NCBI RefSeq assembly: GCF_008180155.1
Contig: NZ_VSZS01000053.1
Span: forward strand, 62,001 to 126,000
DNA: 64,000 bases
Direction: 5' to 3'
Origin: Neoaquamicrobium microcysteis
GTDB lineage: Bacteria > Pseudomonadota > Alphaproteobacteria > Rhizobiales > Rhizobiaceae
Of this stretch, positions 1 to 8,174 are shown piece by piece (within the stretch, counting starts at the first letter, position 1; each line of letters begins with the position of its first letter). The translations under genes were made by a program, and so were the position numbers. The notes below the pieces were generated by a model. It was not told where the DNA came from. It searched no databases and worked only from the letters and a program-made list of their open reading frames with translations.

Positions 1-702
1 CTGGGAGAGCTGGTCGAGCGCATGCGCAACGCCGTGTCCGACGGCCAGAAGATTTACTGGATTTGCCCTCTGGTGGAAGAATCCGAGGAGGTGAAGCTGA
101 TGTCGGCGGAGGACCGCTTCGCTTCGCTCCAGCCGGTCTTCGGCAACGCCGTCGGCCTTATCCACGGCCGCATGAACGGGCGCGACAAGGACGAGGCGAT
201 GCGCGCCTTCAAGGAAGGCGAGACCCGGCTTCTGGTGGGTACGACTGTCGTCGAGGTCGGTGTGGACGTGCCCGACGCCACGATCATCGTCATAGAGCAT
301 GCCGAGCGCTTCGGCCTGGCACAGCTTCACCAGCTGCGCGGGCGCGTCGGGCGCGGCGACAAGCCGTCCACCTGCGTGCTGCTCTACAAGGAACCGCTCG
401 GCCTTGTCGCAAAGCAGCGGCTTACGGTGATGCGCGAGACCGAAGACGGCTTCCGCATCTCCGAGGAAGATTTGAAGCTGCGCGGCGAAGGCGAGCTTCT
501 GGGCACCCGCCAGTCGGGAACGCCGGGCTTCCGCGTCGCGCGGCTCGACATTCACGGCGACCTGCTAGAGACCGCGCGCAACGACGCACGCCTTATCCTC
601 GAACGCGACCCAGACCTGCGCTCGCCCCGTGGCGAGGCGCTACGGGTGCTGCTCTACCTGTACGGCCGCGACGACGCGGTCAGGCTGCTGCGGGCGGGCT
701 AA
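1..702 (+). CDS. recG: ATP-dependent DNA helicase RecG, C-terminal part
   Basis: This is the 3' part of recG; the gene begins before the window and the frame is open from base 1. RecG is a monomeric superfamily 2 helicase that remodels stalled replication forks and Holliday junctions. The visible 233 residues hold the second RecA-like helicase lobe, including TTVVEVGVDVPDA (motif V region) and QLRGRVGRG (motif VI with its arginine finger), followed by the C-terminal wedge-contacting region. The TAA stop lies in the left end of a palindromic repeat (TAAAGCATGTC). The convergent neighbour is glmS. Identity is secure; the start is not visible. Confidence 0.95.
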   Translation: MGELVERMRNAVSDGQKIYWICPLVEESEEVKLMSAEDRFASLQPVFGNAVGLIHGRMNGRDKDEAMRAFKEGETRLLVGTTVVEVGVDVPDATIIVIEHAERFGLAQLHQLRGRVGRGDKPSTCVLLYKEPLGLVAKQRLTVMRETEDGFRISEEDLKLRGEGELLGTRQSGTPGFRVARLDIHGDLLETARNDARLILERDPDLRSPRGEALRVLLYLYGRDDAVRLLRAG

Positions 703-748
703 AGCATGTCTCCCGAAAGCGGGAACCGGTTTCGGGACAAAGATAGGC
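700..748. repeat. RIME-like palindromic repeat, short copy
   Basis: The first half of the repeat found in full at 5124-5230 and 17012-17118. It has the inverted arms CCCGAAA and TTTCGGG around GGGAACCGG. Its first three bases are the TAA stop of recG. It lies between convergent recG and glmS, where its hairpin could act as a bidirectional terminator. Assignment to the rhizobial RIME class is from memory of that family. Confidence 0.7.
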
Positions 749-752
749 CGCC

Positions 753-2576
753 CTACTCCACCGTCACCGACTTTGCCAGATTGCGCGGCTGATCTACGTC
801 CGTGCCCATGAACACGGCGGTGTAATAGGCCAGCATCTGGATCGGCAGCGAGTAGACGATCGGCGCGACGATCTCCGGCACGTCCGGCACCACGATCGTG
901 TCCAGCGTATCCACCGTCGAATGCGCCGCGCCCTTGGCGTCGGTGATGAGGATGATCTTGCCGCCCCGCGCCGCCACTTCCTGCATGTTCGACACGGTCT
1001 TGTCGAAGATGCGGTCGTAGGGCGCGATCACGATCACCGGCATCTGCTCGTCGATCAATGCGATCGGGCCGTGCTTGAGCTCGCCGGCAGCGTAGCCTTC
1101 GGCGTGGATGTAGGAGATTTCCTTGAGCTTCAGCGCGCCTTCCATGGCGAGCGGGAAATTGGTGTCGCGGCCAAGGTAGAGCACGTGCTTGTAGTGCGAA
1201 AGGTCGCGGGCGAGCTTCTCGATCTGGTCGGACAGCTTGAGCGTTTGATTGGCCAGCTTCGGCGCTTCGGAAAGCTGCCGCACGAGGCGCTTTTCCTGAT
1301 CCTTGTCGATCTTGCCGCGCGCGGCCGCGGCCTTCACAGCCAGCGAGGCCAATACCGAAAGCTGGCAGGTGAACGCCTTGGTGGAGGCCACGCCGATTTC
1401 CGGCCCCGCCAGCGTCGGGAACACGCCGTCTGACTCGCGCGCGATTGTCGATTCGCGAACGTTGACGATGGCGCCGATCGGCAGGCCTTCCTGCCGGCAA
1501 TAGCGCAGCGAGGCCAGCGTGTCGGCCGTCTCGCCCGACTGCGAGATGAAGAGCGCGCCGCTTTCCTTCGACAGCGGCATTTCGCGATAGCGGAACTCCG
1601 ATGCGATATCGATGTCCACCGGCAGCCGCGCGTAGCGCTCGAACCAGTATTTGCCGATCAGCCCGGCGAGATAGGCGGTGCCGCAGGCCGAGATGGCAAG
1701 ACGGTCGATCTTGCCGAAATCGAACGGCGTGTCGAACTCCTTGGCCACGCCGTTGGCGAGGTCGAGATAGTGCGCCAGCGTGTGCGACACGACTTCCGGC
1801 TGCTCGTAGATTTCCTTCTCCATGAAGTGGCGATAGTTGCCCTTATCCACGAGATAGGTGGTGCCGACGGACTGCTGGCGCTTGCGTTCCACACGCTTGC
1901 CGTCGATGTCGAAGATTTCCATGCCGCCGCGGCGCACGACCGCCCAGTCGCCGTCCTCGAGATAGGTGATGGAGTTGGTGAACGGGGCGAGCGCGATGGC
2001 GTCGGAGCCCAGATACATTTCGCCTTCACCGTGGCCGACCGCCAGCGGCGGGCCGTTGCGGGCGCCGATGATCATGTCTTCGTCGCCACGGAACATGATG
2101 GCGAGCGCAAACGCCCCCTCGAGCTGCTTGAGCGCCGTGTGCGCCGCCTCGACCGGCGATGCGCCCTTCTTCACTTCGCGGGAGATAAGGTGCGCGACGA
2201 CTTCGGTGTCGGTCTGCGAAGCAAACTCGTAGCCGTCGGCGATCAGCGAGGAACGCAGCTCGGCGAAGTTTTCGATGATGCCGTTGTGGACGATCGCGAC
2301 GTCGTGGGAAAAGTGCGGATGGGCATTCGTCTCGTTGGGAACGCCGTGTGTCGCCCAGCGTGTGTGGCCGATGCCGATGGTGCCGGCCAGCGGCTCCGCG
2401 CCTAGTCGGCGCTCCAGGTTGACCAGCTTGCCCTCGGCGCGTCGCCGGCCGAGCTGTCCCTGCGAGATCGTCGCCACGCCGGCGGAATCGTAGCCGCGAT
2501 ATTCGAGCCGCTTCAATGCGTCCACGATCAGCGGCGCGACCTGCTCGCGCCCCACAATTCCGACAATACCGCACAT
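753..2576 (-). CDS. glmS: Glutamine--fructose-6-phosphate aminotransferase (isomerizing)
   Basis: GlmS converts fructose-6-phosphate and glutamine to glucosamine-6-phosphate, the first committed step to UDP-GlcNAc for peptidoglycan and LPS. The 607-residue length is typical. The protein starts MCGIVGIVG, so Cys2 becomes the N-terminal nucleophile of the glutaminase domain (about residues 2-220). Two SIS isomerase domains follow (about 280-590), with SQSGETADT in the first. It lies 143 bases downstream of glmU on the same strand, so glmU-glmS probably form one unit for amino-sugar synthesis. Confidence 0.98.
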   Translation of the reverse strand: MCGIVGIVGREQVAPLIVDALKRLEYRGYDSAGVATISQGQLGRRRAEGKLVNLERRLGAEPLAGTIGIGHTRWATHGVPNETNAHPHFSHDVAIVHNGIIENFAELRSSLIADGYEFASQTDTEVVAHLISREVKKGASPVEAAHTALKQLEGAFALAIMFRGDEDMIIGARNGPPLAVGHGEGEMYLGSDAIALAPFTNSITYLEDGDWAVVRRGGMEIFDIDGKRVERKRQQSVGTTYLVDKGNYRHFMEKEIYEQPEVVSHTLAHYLDLANGVAKEFDTPFDFGKIDRLAISACGTAYLAGLIGKYWFERYARLPVDIDIASEFRYREMPLSKESGALFISQSGETADTLASLRYCRQEGLPIGAIVNVRESTIARESDGVFPTLAGPEIGVASTKAFTCQLSVLASLAVKAAAARGKIDKDQEKRLVRQLSEAPKLANQTLKLSDQIEKLARDLSHYKHVLYLGRDTNFPLAMEGALKLKEISYIHAEGYAAGELKHGPIALIDEQMPVIVIAPYDRIFDKTVSNMQEVAARGGKIILITDAKGAAHSTVDTLDTIVVPDVPEIVAPIVYSLPIQMLAYYTAVFMGTDVDQPRNLAKSVTVE

Positions 2577-2719
2577 GTTGCAGCTACCTTCCCGTTCCCG
2601 CCCGAAACGCCGGACTCTTGATGATCCGGCTGCCGGGGAAAATTCACTTATGGTTTCAGCCCGTATCGGCCATGCGAATGTCTGGAGGCTATTACTAAGC
2701 CATTTCGCTGACCATTCGG

Positions 2720-4069
2720 TTACTTGCCGGCGCGCGCGGCATACTTCTCGCGAAGTCGCCGGCCGAACCCTTCCTTGTTTTCCTGCCGCGCCCGCCCAAA
2801 AGCCAGCGCATCCGCCGGCACGTCCTGCGTCACGACGCTGCCAGACGCAATATAGGCGTTCTCCCCGATGGTGAGCGGAGCGACAAGTGACGAGTTCGAC
2901 CCCACGAACGCACCGGCCCCGATCTCGGTGTGATGCTTGGCGAAGCCATCGTAGTTGCAGGTGATCGTGCCTGCCCCGATATTGGCCTTCGCGCCGACAT
3001 GCGCGTCACCCACATAGGTCAGATGATTGATCTTGGCGCCCTCGTCGAGCACCGCATTCTTCACCTCGCAGAAATTCCCGATCTTGGCCTTGCGGCCGAC
3101 CTGCGTTCCCGGCCGCAGCCGCGCGAAAGGCCCGATTTCCGCGCCCTCGGCGATCTGCGCCTTCTCGATATGCGAGAACGCCCTGATGAACGCACCGGCC
3201 CCCACGCTCACGCCGGTGGCGAAGAACACGTTCGGCTCGATGGTCACGTCCTCTGCGATCTCCGTGTCATGCGAGAGGTGAACGGTTTCAGGATCGGTCA
3301 TGGTCACGCCCGCCAGCATCAGCGAGCGGCGGCGGCGGCGCTGCCAGATGGTTTCGGCCTCGGCCAGCTCGGCACGGTTGTTGATGCCCAAAACGCTCTC
3401 ATAGGGCGCCTCGGTCGCCGTCACCTTCAAGCCGCGCGTAACGGCGATGCTGACGATGTCGGTGAGGTAGAACTCGTTCTTGGCATTGTCGTTGCCCACC
3501 GCCTCGAGCAGCGACAGCGCATGCTCGCCGGCGATTGCCATCAGCCCGCCATTGCAGAAAGTGATGGCGCGCTCGGCTTCGCTCGCGTCGCGCTCTTCGC
3601 GGATCGCCAGCAAGGAGCCGTTCTGCATCACCAGCCGCCCGTAGCCGGCCGGGTCCGGCGCCTGAAAACCCATGACCACGACCGCCGCGCCATCGACCAG
3701 GCCCGCGCGCAGATCGGCGAGCGCTTCGGGCTCGATCAGCGGCGCATCGCCGAACATGACGACGATGTCGTCATAGCCGCGCGCGATCTTGTCGCGCGCT
3801 GCAAGCACGGCATGCGCGGTGCCCAGCCTCTCGGTCTGCTCGAAGATTTCGGCCTCGGGCGCATAGGGCGCGACGGCCTTGTGAACCGCCTCCGCCTGCC
3901 GGCCCACCACAATGGCCACGTCGCTCGCCTCGTCTCCGCAGGCCGTCTTCACGACATGGGCGACCATCGGCAGCCCCGCGATCGGGTGCAGCACCTTGGG
4001 CATCGCGCTCTTCATGCGCGTGCCTTCGCCGGCAGCGAGAACGACGGACAGGCACGTTCTGTGGCTCAT
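2720..4069 (-). CDS. glmU: Bifunctional UDP-N-acetylglucosamine pyrophosphorylase / glucosamine-1-phosphate acetyltransferase
   Basis: GlmU catalyses the last two steps to UDP-GlcNAc. The N-terminal uridyltransferase domain shows [19 protein letters not shown]; the C-terminal half is a left-handed beta-helix of hexapeptide repeats carrying the acetyltransferase site ([33 protein letters not shown]). The open frame runs further upstream to 4444, but the ATG at 4069 ([16 protein letters not shown]) gives 449 residues, the family length, and puts the nucleotide-binding motif near the N-terminus. Upstream of glmS on the same strand. Confidence 0.97.
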   Translation of the reverse strand: MSHRTCLSVVLAAGEGTRMKSAMPKVLHPIAGLPMVAHVVKTACGDEASDVAIVVGRQAEAVHKAVAPYAPEAEIFEQTERLGTAHAVLAARDKIARGYDDIVVMFGDAPLIEPEALADLRAGLVDGAAVVVMGFQAPDPAGYGRLVMQNGSLLAIREERDASEAERAITFCNGGLMAIAGEHALSLLEAVGNDNAKNEFYLTDIVSIAVTRGLKVTATEAPYESVLGINNRAELAEAETIWQRRRRRSLMLAGVTMTDPETVHLSHDTEIAEDVTIEPNVFFATGVSVGAGAFIRAFSHIEKAQIAEGAEIGPFARLRPGTQVGRKAKIGNFCEVKNAVLDEGAKINHLTYVGDAHVGAKANIGAGTITCNYDGFAKHHTEIGAGAFVGSNSSLVAPLTIGENAYIASGSVVTQDVPADALAFGRARQENKEGFGRRLREKYAARAGK

Positions 4070-4193
4070 AGACGAGTTCCAGCTAGTCGGTTGAACGGGA
4101 ATCCGGACCTCTGTAACACCACGGTCGGTCCGGTCCAATCCCCCATCCGGGCCGAGCAGCCCTCCGCCCTTTGCTCGAACCGGGAAGCCGTTC

Positions 4194-5126
4194 TTGTCCA
4201 ACACGCCCACCAGCCGCCCGCGGCTCGCCTGGATCATCATGCTGCTCGCGCCGCTGTTCTTTTCCAGCAATCTCATTTTCGGTCGCAGCGCTGTCGAGGA
4301 GGTCTCGCCCTTCACGCTCGCTTTCATACGGTGGCTGGCCGTGGCCCTCGCACTCGCGCCGTTCATGCTGTCGGAGGCAGCTTCGCTGCGCGCCGTCGTT
4401 CGCGGCAACTCTCCGCGCCTGCTGCTGCTGGCGTTTCTGGGCATGTGGGTTTGCGGCGGCTGCGTCTACCTTGCGCTGCAATGGACCAGCGCCACCAACG
4501 CGACGCTGATCTACACCACGTCGTCCGTGCTGATCCTTCTGCTGGAAGGCGCATTCAAGGGCCGCCCGATCGGCCTGCGCGAGCTGGCGGGGTCGCTGCT
4601 CGCCATCCTGGGCATCGTCACCATCGTCCTGCGCGGGGACATTGCGGCCCTGCTGGCGCTGGATTTCAACGCCGGCGACCTCATCATCATGGCGGCTGCG
4701 CTTGCCTGGGCGATCTATTCCATCCTCTATCGCGCGCCCGGTCTCCAGAAGGTTTCCAACACGGCGATGCTGGGCTTGCTGGCTACCATCGGCGCGGTCA
4801 TGCTTTTGCCCGCGGCGGCAGTGGAATGGAGCGCCGACGCGACCTTGCCCTCCACCGCGCGCGGCTGGGGCAGCGTCGCCGGCATCGTCGTGTTCTCCTC
4901 GCTGCTGGCCTTCTCCAGTTTCCAGTTCGGGTTGCGCAGCTTCGGCCCTTCGCTGGCGGGCGTGTTCATGTACCTGATGCCGCCCTACGGCGTGATGCTG
5001 GCGGTGCTGTTTCTGGGAGAGACGCTGCAGACGTTCCACGCCGTCGGCATCGTGCTCGTCATGGGCGGCGTGATTCTGGCGACCTTCCCGGTCGCGTGGC
5101 TGCGGCAGAAGCTGGACTGGAGATAA
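4194..5126 (+). CDS. DMT-superfamily (EamA) transporter
   Basis: A 310-residue integral membrane protein with about ten hydrophobic segments in two homologous EamA halves, the pattern of drug/metabolite exporters such as RhtA and YddG. The substrate cannot be inferred. The start is TTG ([13 protein letters not shown]), preceded by GGGAAG; the next ATG (residue 16) would cut into the first membrane helix. The TAA stop is formed by the left end of the palindromic repeat at 5124-5230. Divergent from glmU, convergent with ccdA. Confidence 0.88.
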   Translation: MSNTPTSRPRLAWIIMLLAPLFFSSNLIFGRSAVEEVSPFTLAFIRWLAVALALAPFMLSEAASLRAVVRGNSPRLLLLAFLGMWVCGGCVYLALQWTSATNATLIYTTSSVLILLLEGAFKGRPIGLRELAGSLLAILGIVTIVLRGDIAALLALDFNAGDLIIMAAALAWAIYSILYRAPGLQKVSNTAMLGLLATIGAVMLLPAAAVEWSADATLPSTARGWGSVAGIVVFSSLLAFSSFQFGLRSFGPSLAGVFMYLMPPYGVMLAVLFLGETLQTFHAVGIVLVMGGVILATFPVAWLRQKLDWR

Positions 5127-5230
5127 AGCATGTCTCCCGAAAGTGGGAACCGGTTTCGGGACAAAGACATGCGTCAAAACAAGTAGCTAAAGCGCATGGA
5201 GCGAATCTGAAAGATCGCGACGCGCTTTAG
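5124..5230. repeat. RIME-like palindromic repeat, full copy 1
   Basis: A 107-base composite palindrome almost identical to the copy at 17012-17118. The left module has CCCGAAA/TTTCGGG arms and a CATGTC/GACATG pair; the right module ends in GCGACGCGCTTTAG. Its left end supplies the TAA stop of the plus-strand EamA gene and its right end (reverse strand CTAAAGC) supplies the TAA stop of ccdA. Confidence 0.85.
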
Positions 5231-5991
5231 CCCAGCATCCCGAGCGCCGGGAACGTCTCCAGCAGCCAGTAGGACGCGGCCTGCACGCCACCGGTCAGGA
5301 ACAGCACGCCCGCGATCACCAGCAGCCCGCCCATCACCTTTTCCACGCGCCCGAGATGAACGCGAAAGCGGCTGAGGAAACGCATGAAAGCGCCGGAAAA
5401 CAGGGCTGCCAGCAGGAACGGAATGCCAAGACCGAACGAATAGGCCGCAAGCAGCAAAGCCCCCTCGCCCACCGTTTCGCGGCCGCCGGCCAGCGTCAGG
5501 ATCGGCCCCAGCACCGGGCCAATGCACGGCGTCCAGCCGAAAGCGAAGGCCAGCCCCATCACATAGGCCGCAACCATGCTGGCGGGCTTGCCGCCCGGCT
5601 GGAAACGCGCCTCGCGCGACAGCAGCGGAATGCGGATCACGCCGAGGAAGTTCAGCCCCATGGCGATGATGAGGACGCCGGCGACCAGCGCCAGCTCCTG
5701 CTGGTAGACGCGCAGAAGGCCACCGATGGTGGATGCGCCCGCCCCCAGCGCCACAAACACCGTGCTGAAACCGAGAACGAACGCGAACGACGCGTTGATG
5801 AGCGCCAGCCGCGCCGGACTTGCGGCCAGGACGGCTGCGCCCCCGCGCTCGCCTTCACCGCTGCGGAAATCGTCCATCGACACGCCGGCCATGTAGCACA
5901 GATAAGGCGGCACGAGCGGCAGGACGCAGGGCGACAGGAAAGAGATCGCTCCCGCGCCCACGGCGCTCAGATAGCCGACATCGATTGCCAT
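5227..5991 (-). CDS. ccdA: Cytochrome c biogenesis protein CcdA family
   Basis: A 254-residue polytopic membrane protein of the CcdA/DsbD-beta family, which carries reducing equivalents from cytoplasmic thioredoxin across the inner membrane for apocytochrome c or periplasmic thiol reduction. Six or more hydrophobic segments are visible. The two conserved cysteine regions are present: FLSPCVLPLVPPYLCYMAG in helix 1 and GWTPCIGPVLGPIL in helix 4. The final sense codon abuts the repeat at 5124-5230, whose edge forms the TAA stop. Confidence 0.92.
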   Translation of the reverse strand: MAIDVGYLSAVGAGAISFLSPCVLPLVPPYLCYMAGVSMDDFRSGEGERGGAAVLAASPARLALINASFAFVLGFSTVFVALGAGASTIGGLLRVYQQELALVAGVLIIAMGLNFLGVIRIPLLSREARFQPGGKPASMVAAYVMGLAFAFGWTPCIGPVLGPILTLAGGRETVGEGALLLAAYSFGLGIPFLLAALFSGAFMRFLSRFRVHLGRVEKVMGGLLVIAGVLFLTGGVQAASYWLLETFPALGMLG

Positions 5992-6061
5992 GGTGCCCGC
6001 AGCCCCAACCGTTTAACATCCGGCCCCGATATAGACGCTGGCTGCGCGGCGCTCCAATCAT

Positions 6062-6119
6062 CAAAGCGTGTCATAGGGTCGCTGATGGCGCAGCGACCGC
6101 AGATCGCGACGCGCCTTAG
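6062..6119. repeat. Partial RIME-like palindrome
   Basis: The sequence CAAAGCGTGTCATAGG to CGCGACGCGCCTTAG resembles the right half of the repeats at 5124 and 17012. It carries an internal hairpin (GGTCGCTG / CAGCGACC, 6077-6098). Its right edge again forms a TAA stop codon, here for the small gene at 6116-6358. Confidence 0.6.
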
Positions 6120-6358
6120 CGCTTGGTCTTCTTCGCGACTGCCGCCTTGCGTGGCTTCGCGGCCGCGGGCTTGCTGGGCTTGTCGGCCTCGGCATATTCG
6201 CGCTCCAGCCTGGCAAGCCGCAGCCGCTCGGTTTTCGCTTCGCGCTTGGCGACCTCGACATCCATTATCTCGCGGGCGACCCTTGTGGTGGTGTCCGCCT
6301 TGGCTTCCTGCTTCGAGGCCTTGGGCTGAAATATGGCGTTGATAGCGACTTCATCCAT
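6116..6358 (-). CDS. Small lysine/alanine-rich protein, unknown function
   Basis: An 80-residue basic protein. The first 15 residues (MDEVAINAIFQPKAS) are mixed; the rest is charged, predicted helical, and ends in a Lys/Ala/Pro-rich tail (KPSKPAAAKPRKAAVAKKTKR is the C-terminal region). The ATG at 6358 is preferred over the TTG at 6364 because GGGAG lies seven bases upstream of it. Lys/Ala tails of this kind are often nucleic-acid binding, but no domain is recognised. It lies just downstream of the cold-shock gene terminator. Confidence 0.7.
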   Translation of the reverse strand: MDEVAINAIFQPKASKQEAKADTTTRVAREIMDVEVAKREAKTERLRLARLEREYAEADKPSKPAAAKPRKAAVAKKTKR

Positions 6359-6373
6359 CTGCAAACTCCCGAA

Positions 6374-6403
6374 AATGAAAAAGGCCGGGAATCCCCCGAC
6401 CTT
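6374..6403 (-). terminator. Rho-independent terminator of the cold-shock gene
   Basis: On the minus strand AAGGTCGGG pairs with CCCGGCCTT around a short loop, followed by a T-rich run (TTTTTCATTTT). It lies about 90 bases after the cold-shock stop codon and just before the next minus-strand gene. Confidence 0.8.
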
Positions 6404-6489
6404 CTCCCGCGCGCTTCGACGATCAATGCCAGTACATCCGTGGTCAGAGATCGGAAACGCAATAACGTGGACCCGACAGGTCCGATGCC

Positions 6490-6699
6490 TTAGGCGGCCT
6501 GAAGGTTCTCAGCGGAACTCTTGCCGTTGCGGTTGTCCTTGACAACCTCGAAGCTCAGCTTCTGGCCTTCGACGATCGTGCGCATGCCGGCCCGCTCGAC
6601 GGCGGAGATGTGCACGAACACGTCCGGCTGTCCGCCGTCCTGCTCGATAAAGCCGAAGCCCTTGGTTGCATTGAAAAACTTAACTGTTCCAGTAGCCAT
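6490..6699 (-). CDS. Cold-shock domain protein (CspA family)
   Basis: A 69-residue single cold-shock domain that binds single-stranded RNA/DNA as an RNA chaperone. RNP1 (KGFGFIE) and RNP2 (VFVHIS) are both intact, and the start [18 protein letters not shown] is canonical. The gene is monocistronic with its own terminator. The roughly 185-base AT-richer upstream region could carry a long 5' leader of the type that controls csp genes, but no conserved cold-box was identified. Confidence 0.96.
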   Translation of the reverse strand: MATGTVKFFNATKGFGFIEQDGGQPDVFVHISAVERAGMRTIVEGQKLSFEVVKDNRNGKSSAENLQAA

Positions 6700-6884
6700 T
6701 GTAGCAATCTTTCAAAATCGCAAAAAAGTTCGCCGCCTGACCGAATGCCAGACGCCGTATTATTCGAATTGAGAAAGAAGATCGTAGGAGCGCCGTGGCG
6801 CGGGAACAAAGTTCGTCAGCAAATTCGATTTGCTTGATATAGGCCAGCGAGCGAAGAAATGCAAGGCTGCCTGCCGGTTTATCT

Positions 6885-6960
6885 TGGTGAGCGCGCTGGG
6901 GCTCGAACCCAGGACCTACTGATTAAAAGTCAGTTGCTCTACCAGCTGAGCTACGCGCTC
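6885..6960 (-). tRNA. tRNA-Lys (anticodon TTT)
   Basis: The reverse strand folds as a complete 76-nt tRNA. The acceptor stem is GAGCGCG/CGCGCTC with discriminator A and an encoded CCA end. The D-arm is AGCTCAGCTGGTAGAGC. The anticodon stem is ACTGA/TCAGT with loop CTTTTAA, giving anticodon TTT. The T-arm is CTGGGTTCGAGCCCCAG. No integrase or attachment-site duplication is seen next to it. Confidence 0.97.
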
Positions 6961-7168
6961 CCGTGGCGCAGCAGATCGCGCCCCCGAAATTGCGGCGGAA
7001 CATAGGGAGAGTGCTTGCGGCGGTCAACCGCAAAAACCATACCGCGCAAAGCGCCGCAGCCCCTGCCAGCAGCAGATGGCCGGCACCCTGTCGCCGCCGT
7101 GCGTTGCGGGAATGATCGATGACCGCTACCCTGCTTCCATCGCCAATCGGGCTTGCGGGGAACGCATC

Positions 7169-7462
7169 ATGACACCGGCACAATGCCGCGCGGGACGCGC
7201 GCTGATCGAATGGACGATAGAAGATCTCGCCGAGGCCTCCGGCGTGGCGGCGTCGGTGATCACCGACTTCGAAACCCGGCGCACGCAGGTCGACCGCGAG
7301 GCCATCGAAGCGCTTGTCGCGGCGTTCGAACATGGCGGCGTGCGGTTGATCCCGGAGAATGGCGGAGGAGAAGGCGTGCGCCTCAAGTTCAGCCGTTCCG
7401 AAGTGAAGCGTATCGCCACGCTCGAGGGTGAAGGCGGCATCATCGCCGAAGACGATGTTTAG
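7169..7462 (+). CDS. XRE-family helix-turn-helix regulator (small)
   Basis: A 97-residue protein. Residues 1-60 form a Cro/C1-type HTH: GRALIEWTIEDLAEASGVA is the helix-turn-helix core and ITDFETRRTQVDREAIEALVAAFE completes the five-helix domain. A short tail (GVRLKFSRSEVKRIATLEGEGG) follows. The ATG at 7169 (MTPAQCRAGRAL) is chosen because the HTH starts at once; the frame is open upstream but not conserved-looking. The target is unknown. It stands alone between the tRNA and the BA14K gene. Confidence 0.82.
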   Translation: MTPAQCRAGRALIEWTIEDLAEASGVAASVITDFETRRTQVDREAIEALVAAFEHGGVRLIPENGGGEGVRLKFSRSEVKRIATLEGEGGIIAEDDV

Positions 7463-7682
7463 CCGATCCTGAAATGCTTGCAGGAAGCCGTCGCTTATTC
7501 TGCTCTATTTGGATCGAAACGCTTCACGTCTGGCAAACGTTACTTCACCATTCCCGCGGGCCTGTATTTATGCGCTTGCCCGCCCTGTCGATACCACCTA
7601 GCCTTGCGGAACGTTCTCCGAAATGGGGCGTTTTGACGGAAAGGGACGGAATACCGACCTGAAGGGAGGCAAGGAGACCAAG

Positions 7683-8108
7683 ATGTTGAAGATCGTTTCC
7701 AGCATATGCGCAGCGGTGATGGCGATATCCATTCCGTTCGCAACACCGGCCGTAGCCATGCCCGCGCCGATCTCGGCGCCTGTCTGGGACAAGCAGGGCC
7801 CGACCGAGGTGCAGTACCGCTACCGCGACAACAGGCGCGGCTACTATCGCGGCCACCGCGGCTATCGCTACCAGCGTCCGGGCTACCGCTACCATGACGG
7901 CTACTGGTTCCCGCCGGCCGCCTTCATCGCCGGCGCGATCATCGGCGGCGCGATCGCCAATCAGGAACCGCCGATCCGCTATCGCCCGCGCGCAACCGGC
8001 GGGCATGTCGAATGGTGTTATGCGCGCTATCGTTCGTATCGCGCCTACGACAACAGCTACCAGCCTTACAACGGCCCGCGCCGTCAGTGCAGGTCGCCCT
8101 ACGGTTGA
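7683..8108 (+). CDS. BA14K family exported protein
   Basis: A 141-residue exported protein. The N-terminus ([25 protein letters not shown]) is a Sec signal peptide. A Tyr/Arg/Gly-rich stretch follows, then a hydrophobic [13 protein letters not shown] segment, then the C-terminal BA14K motif [19 protein letters not shown] with a CRSPYG end. The family is named for a Brucella immunoreactive, lectin-like surface protein and is widespread in Rhizobiales. A strong ribosome-binding site (GGGAGGCAAGGAG) sets the start at 7683. A terminator follows at 8131. Confidence 0.9.
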   Translation: MLKIVSSICAAVMAISIPFATPAVAMPAPISAPVWDKQGPTEVQYRYRDNRRGYYRGHRGYRYQRPGYRYHDGYWFPPAAFIAGAIIGGAIANQEPPIRYRPRATGGHVEWCYARYRSYRAYDNSYQPYNGPRRQCRSPYG

Positions 8109-8130
8109 GAGCTGTCTCACTAAGATGCGA

Positions 8131-8158
8131 AAGGCCCGCTACCCGGCGGGCCTTTTTC
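8131..8158 (+). terminator. Rho-independent terminator after the BA14K gene
   Basis: AAAGGCCCGC and GCGGGCCTTTTT form a stem closed by a TACCCG-type loop, followed by a T run. It sits 22 bases after the BA14K stop and ahead of the converging decarboxylase gene. Confidence 0.85.
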
Positions 8159-8174
8159 GTTGGTTGGGCGAACG

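Noticed and set aside
753-2720. glmS ribozyme
   Set aside because: The glmU-glmS gap is short, the organism is Gram-negative, and no ribozyme core is visible.
2930-5230. 766-codon plus-strand ORF opposite glmU and over the EamA gene
   Set aside because: It spans two real genes in other frames and ends in translated palindromic repeat; no domain is seen.
6885-7168. Integrative element at tRNA-Lys
   Set aside because: No integrase gene or duplicated tRNA 3' end is present next to the tRNA.
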